64,000 bases of DNA. Source: Bhargavaea changchunensis. Lineage in GTDB: Bacteria > Bacillota > Bacilli > Bacillales_A > Planococcaceae. The stretch covers positions 1 to 64,000 of the forward strand of contig NZ_JBHTCT010000033.1 in the NCBI RefSeq assembly GCF_042665595.1, written 5' to 3'. Position numbers and translations under genes: made by a program. Positions 1 to 8,242 of the stretch are shown piece by piece. The notes beneath the pieces are model-generated. The model searched no databases, was not told the origin of the DNA, and saw nothing but the letters and a program-made list of their open reading frames with translations. Each line of letters opens with the position of its first letter. The stretch's first letter is position 1.

Positions 1-73
1 ACCGGAACCGGCCTGACGGCCGGTCAATCCAAGGGAATTTAAGGGGCAAAACACTCGAAAAATCCACATGAAT

Positions 74-116
74 GACAAAACGTACCCAGAAAGATTTCAT
101 CTGGGTACGTTTTGTC
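74..116. repeat. Perfect long inverted repeat
   Basis: Arms 74-90 and 100-116 are perfectly complementary over 17 bp around a 9-nt loop. No T-tract follows either arm, so it is not a classic intrinsic terminator, although one lies 12 bp downstream. It probably belongs to the 3' end of a gene left of the window. Function is not shown by the sequence. Confidence 0.75.
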
Positions 117-127
117 TACAGTCTGAG

Positions 128-152
128 CCGCCGGGTATCCGGCGGTTTTTTT
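128..152 (+). terminator. Intrinsic terminator of the gene left of the window
   Basis: A 7-bp GC stem (128-134 with 139-145), a GTAT loop and a run of seven T form a canonical intrinsic terminator. No gene start lies upstream within the window, so it most likely ends a transcript that begins outside. Confidence 0.85.
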
Positions 153-208
153 GATTGGGGGGTGAATGCCTTGCCCAGAATGTGTAGAGTAGGGGAAAAG
201 GGGGCGGC

Positions 209-1090
209 ATGATGGATATTCGGGTGAGGACGGCAAGCAATGCCGCGGAGGCTGCAAAGTTTATTGCGGCATTGAACATCCACCGCACGAATCATATCGG
301 TTTCTGTGGCGAGGAGGAAAAGGAGATCTGGCATACGCTGGAAAAGGATTTCTCCGATACAGGATTTGAACAGTCATTTTTCATGGCGGAAAATGAAGGG
401 CGGATCGTCGGAGCGGTCGGCTTCGATATAGATAGTGACGATGGTATCGCGGAAGTGTGGGGGCCTTTTGTCAGTGAAGACTTGCCTTTCAGGGATGTGG
501 CCATGCCGATGTGGAGCGAGGCTGTACAGAGATTGGAGAATGTCCGGTCATTTCTGTTTTTCGTGAATGAAGAAAATACGGATGTGTCGGCGATGATCGA
601 ACAGCTGGGAGGAACCCATATCGGCAGACATCTGATTCTGCAGGTCAAGTCGGGAGAGGTACCGACCGGAGAGAACCCGGCCATCCCGGCTGAAGAACAT
701 CATGAAGAGGCGTTCCGGTCACTGCACGATCATGCTTTTCCCGATACCTATCTGTCTGCGGAAGAGATTTTGGATATCAGGGATGATCAGCACCGGCTCC
801 TCGTCATTCCCGATGGGGAAACAGGTGTGATGGGATATGTCTATACCGAGGCTGATCCGATCCATGGGGAAGGGAGCATCGAGTTTCTTGCGGTGGGGGA
901 GGCATACCGAAGTCAGGGGCTCGCTAAAAAGCTCCTTCGGGCAGGGCTTTCCGAACTGTTCCGCCATGATTCGATCGAAGAAGTCCGCCTTACTGTCAGT
1001 GCTGATAACGAGGCGGCCCTTGGCCTTTACGAAGCAGCGGGCTTTAAGCTTCTTCACCGGCTGAACGCTTGCCGTCTTGAATTGGACTGA
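209..1090 (+). CDS. GNAT-family N-acetyltransferase, tandem-domain type
   Basis: A 293-aa protein whose C-terminal half carries the acetyl-CoA binding signature of GNAT enzymes around residues 221-245 (IEFLAVGEAYRSQGLAKKLL, with the Q/R-x-x-G-x-A/G loop) and the usual C-terminal LYEAAGF strand. The first half looks like a degenerate second GNAT fold, so this resembles the two-domain acetyltransferases of Bacillales. The acceptor substrate cannot be read from the sequence. The ATG at 209 follows a purine-rich AGGGGAAAAGGGGG stretch; the next codon is also ATG, so the exact start could be 3 bp later. It is a single-gene unit ahead of a convergent gene. Confidence 0.75.
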   Translation: MMDIRVRTASNAAEAAKFIAALNIHRTNHIGFCGEEEKEIWHTLEKDFSDTGFEQSFFMAENEGRIVGAVGFDIDSDDGIAEVWGPFVSEDLPFRDVAMPMWSEAVQRLENVRSFLFFVNEENTDVSAMIEQLGGTHIGRHLILQVKSGEVPTGENPAIPAEEHHEEAFRSLHDHAFPDTYLSAEEILDIRDDQHRLLVIPDGETGVMGYVYTEADPIHGEGSIEFLAVGEAYRSQGLAKKLLRAGLSELFRHDSIEEVRLTVSADNEAALGLYEAAGFKLLHRLNACRLELD

Positions 1091-1139
1091 ACAGGGGCAG
1101 GCGTTTCTGATCATGGCAACGGTTATCGGACAAACCCCC

Positions 1140-1216
1140 CAATATCGTAGAGGCCCGTTTCGTACTATGGATAGCAATATCGCATATGGAGCAAGCCCGG
1201 TACTTCGTACTACGCC
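1140..1216. repeat. Degenerate repeated intergenic segment
   Basis: Within the 206-bp gap between the acetyltransferase gene and the convergent membrane-protein gene, similar short blocks recur (ATATCGTAGAGGCCCG, TTCGTACTATGG, ATATCGCATATGG, TTCGTACTACGCC). Spacing is irregular (about 15-25 bp), unlike the exact 21-bp arrays elsewhere in the window. It may be a decayed member of that group. The rest of the gap holds only the shared terminator. Confidence 0.35.
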
Positions 1217-1259
1217 ATGCAAAATACTGGCACTAAATCCATACAAAAAAACAGCATCA

Positions 1260-1291
1260 AAAACCGCCGCTTCCAGAGGAAGGGCGGTTTT
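1260..1291 (-). terminator. Bidirectional intrinsic terminator
   Basis: Arms 1260-1268 and 1283-1291 (AAAACCGCC / GGCGGTTTT), extended by an inner CTTCC/GGAAG stem, make a hairpin with A/T tracts on both sides. It can end both the upstream plus-strand gene and the convergent minus-strand gene. Confidence 0.85.
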
Positions 1292-1296
1292 GGCAT

Positions 1297-2655
1297 TTAA
1301 AACAGCATATGGGCGATCAGTGCGACGATCGGAAGGGCGATCACGGTCCGAAGCAGGAAGATCACAAACAGCTCAAAGAAATTGACAGGGATCTTGGAGC
1401 CGAGAATCAGGCCTCCGACTTCAGACATATAGATCAGCTGGACGACCGAGATGACAGCCACTGTAAAAAGAGTGACCTCGGAAGCAATTGTGCCAGAAGC
1501 AAGGATTGACGGGAGGAACATGTCCGCGAATCCGACAATCATTAGCGGCGCCGCCTCTGCCGCTTCCGGAATCTGCAGAAGCGCGAGGAAAGGCTCGAAC
1601 GGCTTGCCTACTATCTGGAAGAAGCTGGTGTATTCGGCTATGATCAATGCCAGTGTTCCGAACGCCATGACGACTGGGATCACGCCGAACCACATATCCA
1701 GTACGTTCTTCATGCCGTCCGTGAGCATCTTGCCGAGATTACGGTTTGCATGTGCCTTGGTTAGGGCGTTTTCCACACCGTGTGTAAACGAATTATATCC
1801 GGCCGGCACTTTTTCCTCTTCGCCTGTGAACTCACGTCCATCTATATACTCTTGTTTTTTTCGGGAAAGTGGATAGATTCGAGGCATGACAAATGCCAAA
1901 ATGAGACCGGTCAGGATGACAGTACCGTAAAACGGCAGGAAGTATTTTGAAAGCCCGACTGTATCGATAATGACGATGGAAAACGTGATTGACACGACTG
2001 AGAAAGTCGTGGCGATGATTGCTGATTCTTTTTTCGTATAGTGGCCTTCCTGGTACTGTTTATCAGTAAGGAGAACACCGATCGTGCCGTCCCCGACCCA
2101 TGAAGCAAGTGCATCGATCGATGAACGGCCCGGCAACTTGAAGAGCGGACGCATGATTTTCACCATCATCGTACCGAAAAACTCCAGCAGTCCGAAGTTC
2201 ATGAGAAGCGGCAGCAACAGACCCGCAAAAATAAAGATCGTAAAGAGGAACGTGACGAGCCCGTCAGCAGGATCGAGGAGAAGACCGCCCGTGTCTCCGC
2301 TCCAGACCGCTTCTGGTCCGAGCTTGAAAGCAGTCATGACTGCGAATAGGGCGCCAATTACTCTTACGACCGTCCAGAATAGCGAAACGCCGAACAGATC
2401 ATGCCAAAATCCGCGTTCAGAAGAGGCCTTTTTTGGAGCGAACAGCATGATGACAGAGCCGAGCGCGGCGATTATAAGAACCGCGACCGCGACCCAAAGA
2501 ATGATCGGCGTGACGATGCCTGCCAGCCAGTTGGCAAGAATGGCGATCGGAACCACCCATTCGCCATTATATATAATCGGAATCATGAACAGGAAGACTC
2601 CGATGATCGACGGAATCAGGAACCAGATCCACGTCGATGCACTAGTTTTCTGCAT
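1297..2655 (-). CDS. YjiH-family membrane protein with nucleoside-recognition (Gate) domains
   Basis: A 452-aa polytopic protein with about ten hydrophobic segments. It contains two Gate (nucleoside recognition) regions, one around WVGDGTIGVLLTDKQY and one near VGFADMFLPSILASGT, the arrangement of YjiH-type proteins. These are thought to be membrane transporters or gating proteins, but the substrate is not established. The ATG at 2655 is preceded by GGGGGAT. It stands alone between two terminators. Family assignment is good; function is open. Confidence 0.75.
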   Translation of the reverse strand: MQKTSASTWIWFLIPSIIGVFLFMIPIIYNGEWVVPIAILANWLAGIVTPIILWVAVAVLIIAALGSVIMLFAPKKASSERGFWHDLFGVSLFWTVVRVIGALFAVMTAFKLGPEAVWSGDTGGLLLDPADGLVTFLFTIFIFAGLLLPLLMNFGLLEFFGTMMVKIMRPLFKLPGRSSIDALASWVGDGTIGVLLTDKQYQEGHYTKKESAIIATTFSVVSITFSIVIIDTVGLSKYFLPFYGTVILTGLILAFVMPRIYPLSRKKQEYIDGREFTGEEEKVPAGYNSFTHGVENALTKAHANRNLGKMLTDGMKNVLDMWFGVIPVVMAFGTLALIIAEYTSFFQIVGKPFEPFLALLQIPEAAEAAPLMIVGFADMFLPSILASGTIASEVTLFTVAVISVVQLIYMSEVGGLILGSKIPVNFFELFVIFLLRTVIALPIVALIAHMLF

Positions 2656-2776
2656 TTTTTATTATCCCCCAATATTAATTTTACCGGTTTTGACATTCAC
2701 TTTTTTACATAATAATTCACTATCGTGAATAAGTAAATCCCCCTGCAAATGAAAGTGAATTCAGCCAATTCCGGCA

Positions 2777-2813
2777 CAAAAAATCCCCCTCCCCACAATA
2801 GCAGGGAGGGGGT
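2777..2813 (-). terminator. Intrinsic terminator of bshB2
   Basis: A 9-bp all-GC/AT stem (2785-2793 with 2804-2812) is followed, on the minus strand, by a run of T (complement of the A-run 2777-2783). It lies just past the bshB2 stop codon. Confidence 0.85.
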
Positions 2814-2819
2814 GCGGCG

Positions 2820-3521
2820 TCAAAAGGATTCTTCAAAATCCTCATGCCAGCGATAACGATAAAAACGTTCCTTGGCAAACCGTTCAGTGGCCTCGGCTTC
2901 ACCGGCCGCAATCGCCGCCTCGAGACCTTCCAACATGTAGGCTGTCTGGGAAGAATGGGCTTTCAGCGTACGCATCTTCCTGTCCAGCATTTCCGAAACT
3001 TGATGCTCAACGTCGGGCTGGCCGAGGCCTTCTTCCGTATCGTTTGCAAATGCGACGAGGTAGAGCTTCGGACGTTGATCTTCCGGCAGCCTGCGAACCG
3101 CGCGGACGACCGCACGGGCCGTGGCCTCATGGTCGGGATGGACCGAGTATCCCGGGTAAAACGAGATGATGAGAGAGGGATCCAGTTCATCGATGAGGCC
3201 GCTGATGAGTTGGACCATCTTTTCATCATCCTCGAACTCGACTGTCTTGTCCCGGAATCCCATCATGCGCAGATCTTTGATGCCGATGGCGTCCGCTGCC
3301 GCCTGAAGTTCCTTCTTGCGGACTTCGGGAAGCGTCTCCCTTGTGGCGAATGGCGGGATGCCGAGATTCCGTCCCATCTCGCCGAGGGTCAGGCAGGCAT
3401 ATGTGACAGGCACACCCATATCCACATATTTGGAGAGCGACCCGGATGTGCCGAAGGCCTCGTCGTCAGGGTGAGGAAAGACAACAAGGACTGCACGCTC
3501 TTTTTCAATCGTTTCAGCCAT
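2820..3521 (-). CDS. bshB2: Bacillithiol biosynthesis deacetylase BshB2
   Basis: A 233-aa LmbE/PIG-L family deacetylase. The zinc motif HPDDEAFG is at residues 17-24 and a second His motif, VHPDHEAT, lies near residue 127. The family hydrolyses GlcNAc-malate to GlcN-malate in the bacillithiol pathway in the cytosol. BshB2 is often paired with YojF, and the gene immediately upstream here is a yojF homologue, separated by only 13 bp, which supports the B2 subtype over BshB1. It is the distal gene of a two-gene operon. Confidence 0.88.
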   Translation of the reverse strand: MAETIEKERAVLVVFPHPDDEAFGTSGSLSKYVDMGVPVTYACLTLGEMGRNLGIPPFATRETLPEVRKKELQAAADAIGIKDLRMMGFRDKTVEFEDDEKMVQLISGLIDELDPSLIISFYPGYSVHPDHEATARAVVRAVRRLPEDQRPKLYLVAFANDTEEGLGQPDVEHQVSEMLDRKMRTLKAHSSQTAYMLEGLEAAIAAGEAEATERFAKERFYRYRWHEDFEESF

Positions 3522-3534
3522 ATCGTTCCACTCC

Positions 3535-3885
3535 TTAGTATGCGAACGGCGTCTCGCTCAGTTCAAGCGCAACGGCAAGTTTACCGCTGCCGTCGAGCCC
3601 GGCCATGAGCAGGCGACCGTGTTCATCGAGTTCATAATGTGTAATGCCTTGTGCATACACCCAGCCGTAGGGCAGTTTGAGCCCGACCCGGTGTGGGGCT
3701 TCGCCGGCTACCTTGCCCAGTTCAAAGCGGATCTGGGCATTTCGGATGAAGGCGCCGGCATTGAAGAATCCTTCGTTGAAATGGGCCGCATACGAACCGT
3801 TCGTCGTCTCCAGATGGATATAAAGCTCTTTGCCGGCGAACGAATCGATGAGGCGCTGAAGTTCTTCAGGGTTCACTTTTTCCAT
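3535..3885 (-). CDS. yojF: YojF-family protein (DUF1806)
   Basis: A small 116-aa soluble protein matching YojF, the conserved partner of bshB2 in Bacillales. The start was set at the ATG at 3885 because a strong GGAGGAGG lies 9 nt upstream; the open frame continues 37 codons further but that extension lacks a ribosome site and looks non-conserved. Its biochemical role is unknown; co-transcription with bshB2 suggests a link to bacillithiol metabolism (inference). Confidence 0.82.
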   Translation of the reverse strand: MEKVNPEELQRLIDSFAGKELYIHLETTNGSYAAHFNEGFFNAGAFIRNAQIRFELGKVAGEAPHRVGLKLPYGWVYAQGITHYELDEHGRLLMAGLDGSGKLAVALELSETPFAY

Positions 3886-4001
3886 ATTTTCAGGCCTCCT
3901 CCAGTTACCTATATCGTATTCAGTATAAAGAACATCAGCCGGGAATGCGAAAAGTGCGCTCCAAGGAGAAGTAGCGAAAGCAAGGGGTTTTTTCATACAA
4001 C

Positions 4002-4030
4002 AAAAAAACGGCCGGGAGGACCGGCCGTTT
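4002..4030 (-). terminator. Intrinsic terminator of pdxK
   Basis: A perfect 10-bp stem (4006-4015 with 4021-4030) with a 5-nt loop. On the minus strand it is followed by a T-run (complement of A 4002-4008). Confidence 0.9.
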
Positions 4031-4038
4031 GGAGTGCA

Positions 4039-4872
4039 TCAGACTTCTGTTACGGTGGCTTCTGCCGGACCGTATTGGTTTTTCGCGCCGTGCAGGACCG
4101 GACCGACATATTGGTTCAGCTTCCAGCCATGAGCGATCGCGGCAGCGACGAATTTCTTCGCTTCGATGACGGCTTCCTCTACGCTGAGGCCATTTGCGAG
4201 GTTCGCGGTGATGGCAGCCGCAAATGTGCAGCCGGCACCGTGTGTGTAGAGCGTGTCCTGCTTTTCGGATTCGAGAAGCAGGAACTTGGAGCCGTCGTAG
4301 AAAAGATCGGCAGCTTTTTCATGCTGGAGTTGCTTTCCACCCTTGATGACGACATTTTTCGCGCCAAGATCGTGGATCTTCTCCGCGGCTTTCTTCATGT
4401 CATCGATGGTCGTCAGCTTGCCGAGACCGGACAGCTGGCCCGCTTCGAACAAGTTCGGTGTGACGACTTCAGCAAGCGGCAGCAGGAATTCGATCATCGC
4501 ATCGACCGTACCCGGGTTCAGGACTTCGTCTTCGCCCTTGCACACCATGACCGGGTCGATGACGACATGGCTTGTGCCGGTTTCCCTGATGCCTTCGCCT
4601 GCAGTGCGGATGACGTCTTCGGTGCTCAGCATGCCGGTCTTCACCGCATCGATGCCGACGGAAAGGGCTGTCTTCAGCTGGGCTTTCAGAACGTCGATCG
4701 GAAGTGTATAGACTCCGTGGCTCCAGTTGTTGTCCGGGTCCATTGTCGCAACGACGGTAAGCGCGGTCATGCCGTATGTTCCGTGCTCCTGGAAAGTCTT
4801 CAGGTCGGCCTGGATGCCGGCGCCGCCCGATGTATCGGATCCTGCGATTGTGAGTGTCTTTTTCAGTGTCAT
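4039..4872 (-). CDS. pdxK: Pyridoxine/pyridoxal/pyridoxamine kinase PdxK (ThiD-like)
   Basis: A 277-aa ribokinase-fold enzyme of the ThiD/PdxK group, phosphorylating vitamin B6 vitamers (and possibly hydroxymethylpyrimidine). Visible motifs are the N-terminal GSDTSGGAGIQADLKTF, the central DPVMVCKG and the anion-hole HGAGCTFAAA with its catalytic Cys. Overall similarity and position next to ung match B. subtilis pdxK (ywdB) rather than the thiamine-operon thiD. The ATG at 4872 follows AAAAGGAGT. It is monocistronic and divergent from the next gene. Kinase identity is firm; the vitamer specificity is inferred. Confidence 0.85.
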   Translation of the reverse strand: MTLKKTLTIAGSDTSGGAGIQADLKTFQEHGTYGMTALTVVATMDPDNNWSHGVYTLPIDVLKAQLKTALSVGIDAVKTGMLSTEDVIRTAGEGIRETGTSHVVIDPVMVCKGEDEVLNPGTVDAMIEFLLPLAEVVTPNLFEAGQLSGLGKLTTIDDMKKAAEKIHDLGAKNVVIKGGKQLQHEKAADLFYDGSKFLLLESEKQDTLYTHGAGCTFAAAITANLANGLSVEEAVIEAKKFVAAAIAHGWKLNQYVGPVLHGAKNQYGPAEATVTEV

Positions 4873-5074
4873 GATTCAGGACTCCTTTTAGGATAGTTAG
4901 TTGAATGTTCTTATTGTAACAAATAAAATAGGCATTTCACGAAAAATTGATTTCACCGCATAGAAATGCGCAGGTGCAGCCTCTGCCGCTCTCTATGCGT
5001 GCGTGAACCGGGAGACATCGGGTATTGTAGAAGAATGAAAGATTTACCCGATTGCGGGAGAAGGGAGAGTGGAC

Positions 5075-5791
5075 ATGGCTGGAAGCAACGGAAAAAAAGG
5101 CCGCACTGATGAGGAGACGGCGGTCACGGTTGAGGAGACCTGGGAAGCTCCGGCAGTGGGGCGCGACGGGAAGAGGCGCAGCCGGGCGCTGAAGAGGTTC
5201 CTGTGGATTGCGGTCCCGCTTCTCCTGCTTGCCGTCATCCTTCCGGTGGTCACATTGAAGATGCTCGCCGGCGGCAGTACATTGACTGAAGAAGGGGCCG
5301 TCATTGAGAGAGTTCAGGAGCTGAGCGAACTTGTGACGGCAGAAGCCTATACGAAAGTGATCATCGATGAGTCGGATAATGAGTTGTTCGGAATGAGCCT
5401 CGGAATTGATATTCCGGGGACCAAGCGCGAGTTTCTCGTGATTATCCCGGGATCGGTCAAGGCGGGCATCGATTTCAGCAAAGTAAAAGAGAATGACATC
5501 TCTATTGACGAGGATGCCAAGACTATTAAACTCACCGTGCCGGAGCCGGAGTTCCTGGGGGAGCCCGAAATCCACGTTGACGAGAGGAAAGTGTTTTCTC
5601 ATGAAGGACTGTTCCGTAACCCTCCGGATATCAAAAAGGGATATGAACTTGACAAAAAGGCCCAGGAAATGATGATCAAGGAGGCGACCGAACAGGGCGT
5701 ACTCAACCAGGCCAGAGAGAATGCGGTAAAGACTCTGAAGCAAATGTACTCGTTCTCGGGTTATGACGTTGAAGTCGAGTTCAAGGAGTGA
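5075..5791 (+). CDS. DUF4230 membrane-anchored protein
   Basis: A 238-aa protein: a charged N-terminal tail of about 40 residues, one transmembrane helix around residues 41-65, then an extracytoplasmic DUF4230 domain. No function is known for the family. The ATG at 5075 was chosen over an in-frame GTG at 5069 because AGGGAGA sits at proper distance from the ATG only. It ends in a 4-7 bp junction with ung and is probably co-transcribed with it. Confidence 0.75.
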   Translation: MAGSNGKKGRTDEETAVTVEETWEAPAVGRDGKRRSRALKRFLWIAVPLLLLAVILPVVTLKMLAGGSTLTEEGAVIERVQELSELVTAEAYTKVIIDESDNELFGMSLGIDIPGTKREFLVIIPGSVKAGIDFSKVKENDISIDEDAKTIKLTVPEPEFLGEPEIHVDERKVFSHEGLFRNPPDIKKGYELDKKAQEMMIKEATEQGVLNQARENAVKTLKQMYSFSGYDVEVEFKE

Positions 5792-5796
5792 CTGTA

Positions 5797-6480
5797 ATGG
5801 TAAAAGAGATCCTGAATAACAGCTGGCAGGATGTGATCGGGGACGAGTTCTCTAAGCCTTATTATCTGGAGTTGCGAGAGTTCCTCAAACAGGAGTATGC
5901 CGAAAGAGAAATCTACCCGCCGATGAACGACATCTGGACAGCGTTCGAACTGACGCCATATGAGTCGGTCAGGGTCGTGATCCTCGGCCAGGACCCCTAC
6001 CATGGTCCGGGACAGGCGCACGGACTCAGCTTCTCCGTGAAAAAGGGCATCCGGAAACCGCCCAGCCTGCGCAATGTTTTCAAGGAACTGAAAGAAGACA
6101 TCGGTTGTGAAATCCCCGATGAGGGGACGCTCACCGGATGGGCGGAGCAGGGTGTCATGCTGCTCAATACCGTTCTCACTGTGCGGTCCGGCGAAGCGCA
6201 TTCCCACCGCGGTGAAGGTTGGGAAACGCTCACGGATGAAGTGATCCGGAAGCTATCAGCGCGCGATGAGCCCATCGTATTTATTCTGTGGGGACGTCCC
6301 GCACAGGAAAAGAAAAAACTGATCGATATGGAGCGGCATGCGGTGATCGAGTCACCGCATCCGAGCCCGCTCAGCGCAAAGCGCGGATTTTTCGGCAGCA
6401 GGCCGTTCAGCCGGGCAAATGCTTTGCTGAGGGAGTGGGGAGAAAAAGAGATCGACTGGTGCCGCACAATCGCCCGGTGA
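5797..6480 (+). CDS. ung: Uracil-DNA glycosylase
   Basis: A 227-aa family-1 uracil-DNA glycosylase that removes uracil from DNA in base-excision repair. The catalytic water-activating motif GQDPYHGPGQ (Asp66) and the C-terminal HPSPLSAKRGFFG loop (His) are both present. ATG 5797 is preferred to a GTG at 5788, because AAGGAG (5783-5788) is 8 nt before the ATG and the N-terminus then matches B. subtilis Ung. It follows the DUF4230 gene directly. Confidence 0.96.
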   Translation: MVKEILNNSWQDVIGDEFSKPYYLELREFLKQEYAEREIYPPMNDIWTAFELTPYESVRVVILGQDPYHGPGQAHGLSFSVKKGIRKPPSLRNVFKELKEDIGCEIPDEGTLTGWAEQGVMLLNTVLTVRSGEAHSHRGEGWETLTDEVIRKLSARDEPIVFILWGRPAQEKKKLIDMERHAVIESPHPSPLSAKRGFFGSRPFSRANALLREWGEKEIDWCRTIAR

Positions 6481-6560
6481 ATTGTCACGGGATTGTACGG
6501 TTCCGGCGCCAGAATGCAAATCGTTATATGATACACTTTTAACGGAATGGAGGGGATCGG

Positions 6561-6824
6561 ATGATTCCGATTGAACGGATCCTCGAAGAGATGGAGCGCC
6601 ATCTTCAGGCGGCCAGAAGCGCAGGCGACCCTGCCGCACAGCGGGAATCGATTGCCGCCATTCGCGCATTGTCCGAAGCGGCGCTCGGCAGCCGGCCCCG
6701 GAACAAACTGCCGGAAGTGAAGCCGATGCCGCTTACCGCGCCGGCGGATCCAAATGGCGTTTCTCCCGCCGCGCCAAAGCGTGAAGAGGACGGGGCCAAC
6801 GGCGATTCCATCTTCGACTTTTAA
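6561..6824 (+). CDS. ywdI: YwdI-family protein (DUF5327)
   Basis: An 87-aa hydrophilic protein with a helical N-terminus (IERILEEMERHLQAARSAGD) and a Pro/Ala-rich tail ending in DSIFDF, matching YwdI/DUF5327. Function unknown. A GGAGGGG ribosome site lies 7 nt ahead of the ATG. It sits between ung and ywdK as in B. subtilis and is probably co-transcribed with ywdK, which starts 22 bp later. Confidence 0.75.
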   Translation: MIPIERILEEMERHLQAARSAGDPAAQRESIAAIRALSEAALGSRPRNKLPEVKPMPLTAPADPNGVSPAAPKREEDGANGDSIFDF

Positions 6825-6846
6825 TTGCTGAAAGAAGGGGAAATAA

Positions 6847-7224
6847 GTGAAATTCTTTTTGATAGCAGGTGCGGTGAATGCAATGATTTCTGTCGGTATG
6901 GGCGCTTTTGGGGCTCACGGCCTTGAAGGCAAGGTCTCTGATCATTACATCGCTATCTGGGAGACGGCAGCCAAGTATCAGATGTACCATGCGCTCGGCC
7001 TGATTCTGATCGGTATCTTGCAGAGCCAGGCGCTTCTCGGCGCAGCTTCGCAGCTGAACTGGGCAGGGTGGCTGATGCTGGCGGGAATCATTATTTTCTC
7101 CGGCAGCCTTTATGTGCTTGCGCTGACCCAGATCGGCATCCTCGGCGCCATCACGCCGATCGGCGGCGTCGCCTTTATCGCCGGATGGATTATGCTGATC
7201 ATTGCAGCCGTCAAGCATGTATAA
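6847..7224 (+). CDS. ywdK: YwdK-family membrane protein (DUF423)
   Basis: A 125-aa protein with four predicted membrane helices and the DUF423 hallmark N-terminus (GAFGAHGLEGK). The start is a GTG, with AGAAGGGG upstream. The biochemical role of DUF423 is unknown. It is the second gene of a ywdI-ywdK pair and ends ahead of a very long hairpin shared with convergent gerQ. Confidence 0.85.
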   Translation: MKFFLIAGAVNAMISVGMGAFGAHGLEGKVSDHYIAIWETAAKYQMYHALGLILIGILQSQALLGAASQLNWAGWLMLAGIIIFSGSLYVLALTQIGILGAITPIGGVAFIAGWIMLIIAAVKHV

Positions 7225-7305
7225 GTTGTAGAAGCCGGCCCTCGTTTCATTTGGCGGCAGGTTTTGCTGTTCTGTTATACCAATGGAGTGCTGTTATTCA
7301 GACTT

Positions 7306-7358
7306 CCGAGATAACGTAAAGAGCCATCCGCGCCGGATGGCTCTTTACGTTATCTCGG
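7306..7358. repeat. 25-bp perfect inverted repeat covering the gerQ stop codon
   Basis: Arms 7306-7330 and 7334-7358 are perfectly complementary over 25 bp with a 3-nt loop. The gerQ stop codon (7350-7352 on the minus strand) lies in one arm. Neither side has a T-tract. It separates convergent ywdK and gerQ and may block read-through or stabilise both 3' ends. Confidence 0.8.
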
Positions 7359-7718
7359 TGCCTGGTCGAAGTAGTTGAGCTCTTCGTCGAACTCCGCGTA
7401 GTCAAAGTAGATCATCGGGAACAGGAAGCGGTGATCGGTGCGTGCTTCCCTGATGATGGCGTGATCCCGCCCGGCCGCCTCGACAAATCCGCGCACAACC
7501 TTCGATGTGGTCTGCCGGTCCCCATGTTCGAACGAGAAATGGAACGTGCCGGGCTGTCCGCGGTTCAGACGGAGGATGTTCTCAATGTAGGATTCCTCGT
7601 TCCGACGCGGAGGGGCCGTCGGCAGTGTCACCTGCGGAGGGACGACCTGTTGCTGGGGCTGCTGCATCGGCTGCATCGGCATCGGCCGCATGTTCGGATT
7701 CCAATAGTATTGGACCAT
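7350..7718 (-). CDS. gerQ: Spore coat/germination protein GerQ
   Basis: A 122-aa protein with a Pro/Gln/Met-rich N-terminus (residues 8-35) and a conserved C-terminal domain (ESYIENILRLNRGQ to FDYAEFDEELNYF) typical of GerQ (YwdL), a coat protein cross-linked by transglutaminase and needed for CwlJ localisation and germination. The start was placed at the ATG at 7718, 5-6 nt after AAAGGTGG. It lies 20 bp downstream of cwlJ in the same orientation, so the two functionally linked proteins are probably co-expressed in the mother cell. Confidence 0.88.
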   Translation of the reverse strand: MVQYYWNPNMRPMPMQPMQQPQQQVVPPQVTLPTAPPRRNEESYIENILRLNRGQPGTFHFSFEHGDRQTTSKVVRGFVEAAGRDHAIIREARTDHRFLFPMIYFDYAEFDEELNYFDQAPR

Positions 7719-7738
7719 GTGGTTCCACCTTTCTCTCC

Positions 7739-8158
7739 TTAGACTGTCGGGCAATCACTTTCGGACGGCGAAAAGAAGCAGTGCGACTTGAAGCGGCCGG
7801 TATTCCACTGGTTATACCACTGTGCCGGACAGTCGCCCTCCGGCATGAAAAACCAGAGTGAGCGGGTTGCCGGATGGAACCGCTCCCCGTTAATGACCCG
7901 GCGGGCCAGGCGGATGTCCTGTTCACGGGCACGCTGATAAAAGTAGCCTTTTGTCGTCGCCTCGAAACCGCCGGGCCGCTGGAAGACCATCTGCTCAATG
8001 GTCCGGATGTCCCCGAAATCCAAACAGTCGCCACGGACCCGATTGACTCCGACGTTGCCGACCATCAGCATTCCGAGGTCGCCTTCCCCTTCTGCTTCGG
8101 CGCGCATGAGGCGCGCCAGCAGTTGCACTTCTTTTTCATTTGCTCGTACAACCGCCAC
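7739..8158 (-). CDS. cwlJ: Spore cortex-lytic hydrolase CwlJ
   Basis: A 139-aa SleB/CwlJ-family cell-wall hydrolase (hydrolase_2 domain) that degrades spore cortex during germination. The catalytic Glu is in RAEAEGEGDLGM (about residue 21), followed by MVGNVGVNRV and FYQRAREQD. It lacks a signal peptide, as is usual for CwlJ, unlike SleB. It starts with GTG after a GAGGGGGT site. Linkage to gerQ confirms the identity. Confidence 0.92.
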   Translation of the reverse strand: MAVVRANEKEVQLLARLMRAEAEGEGDLGMLMVGNVGVNRVRGDCLDFGDIRTIEQMVFQRPGGFEATTKGYFYQRAREQDIRLARRVINGERFHPATRSLWFFMPEGDCPAQWYNQWNTGRFKSHCFFSPSESDCPTV

Positions 8159-8242
8159 CGTCTGACCCCCTCGCTAATGACTATATGAGGAGGGAGGAGG
8201 GTACATTCCTTATATTCGGATTTGGACGGGAGGAGAATTCCA

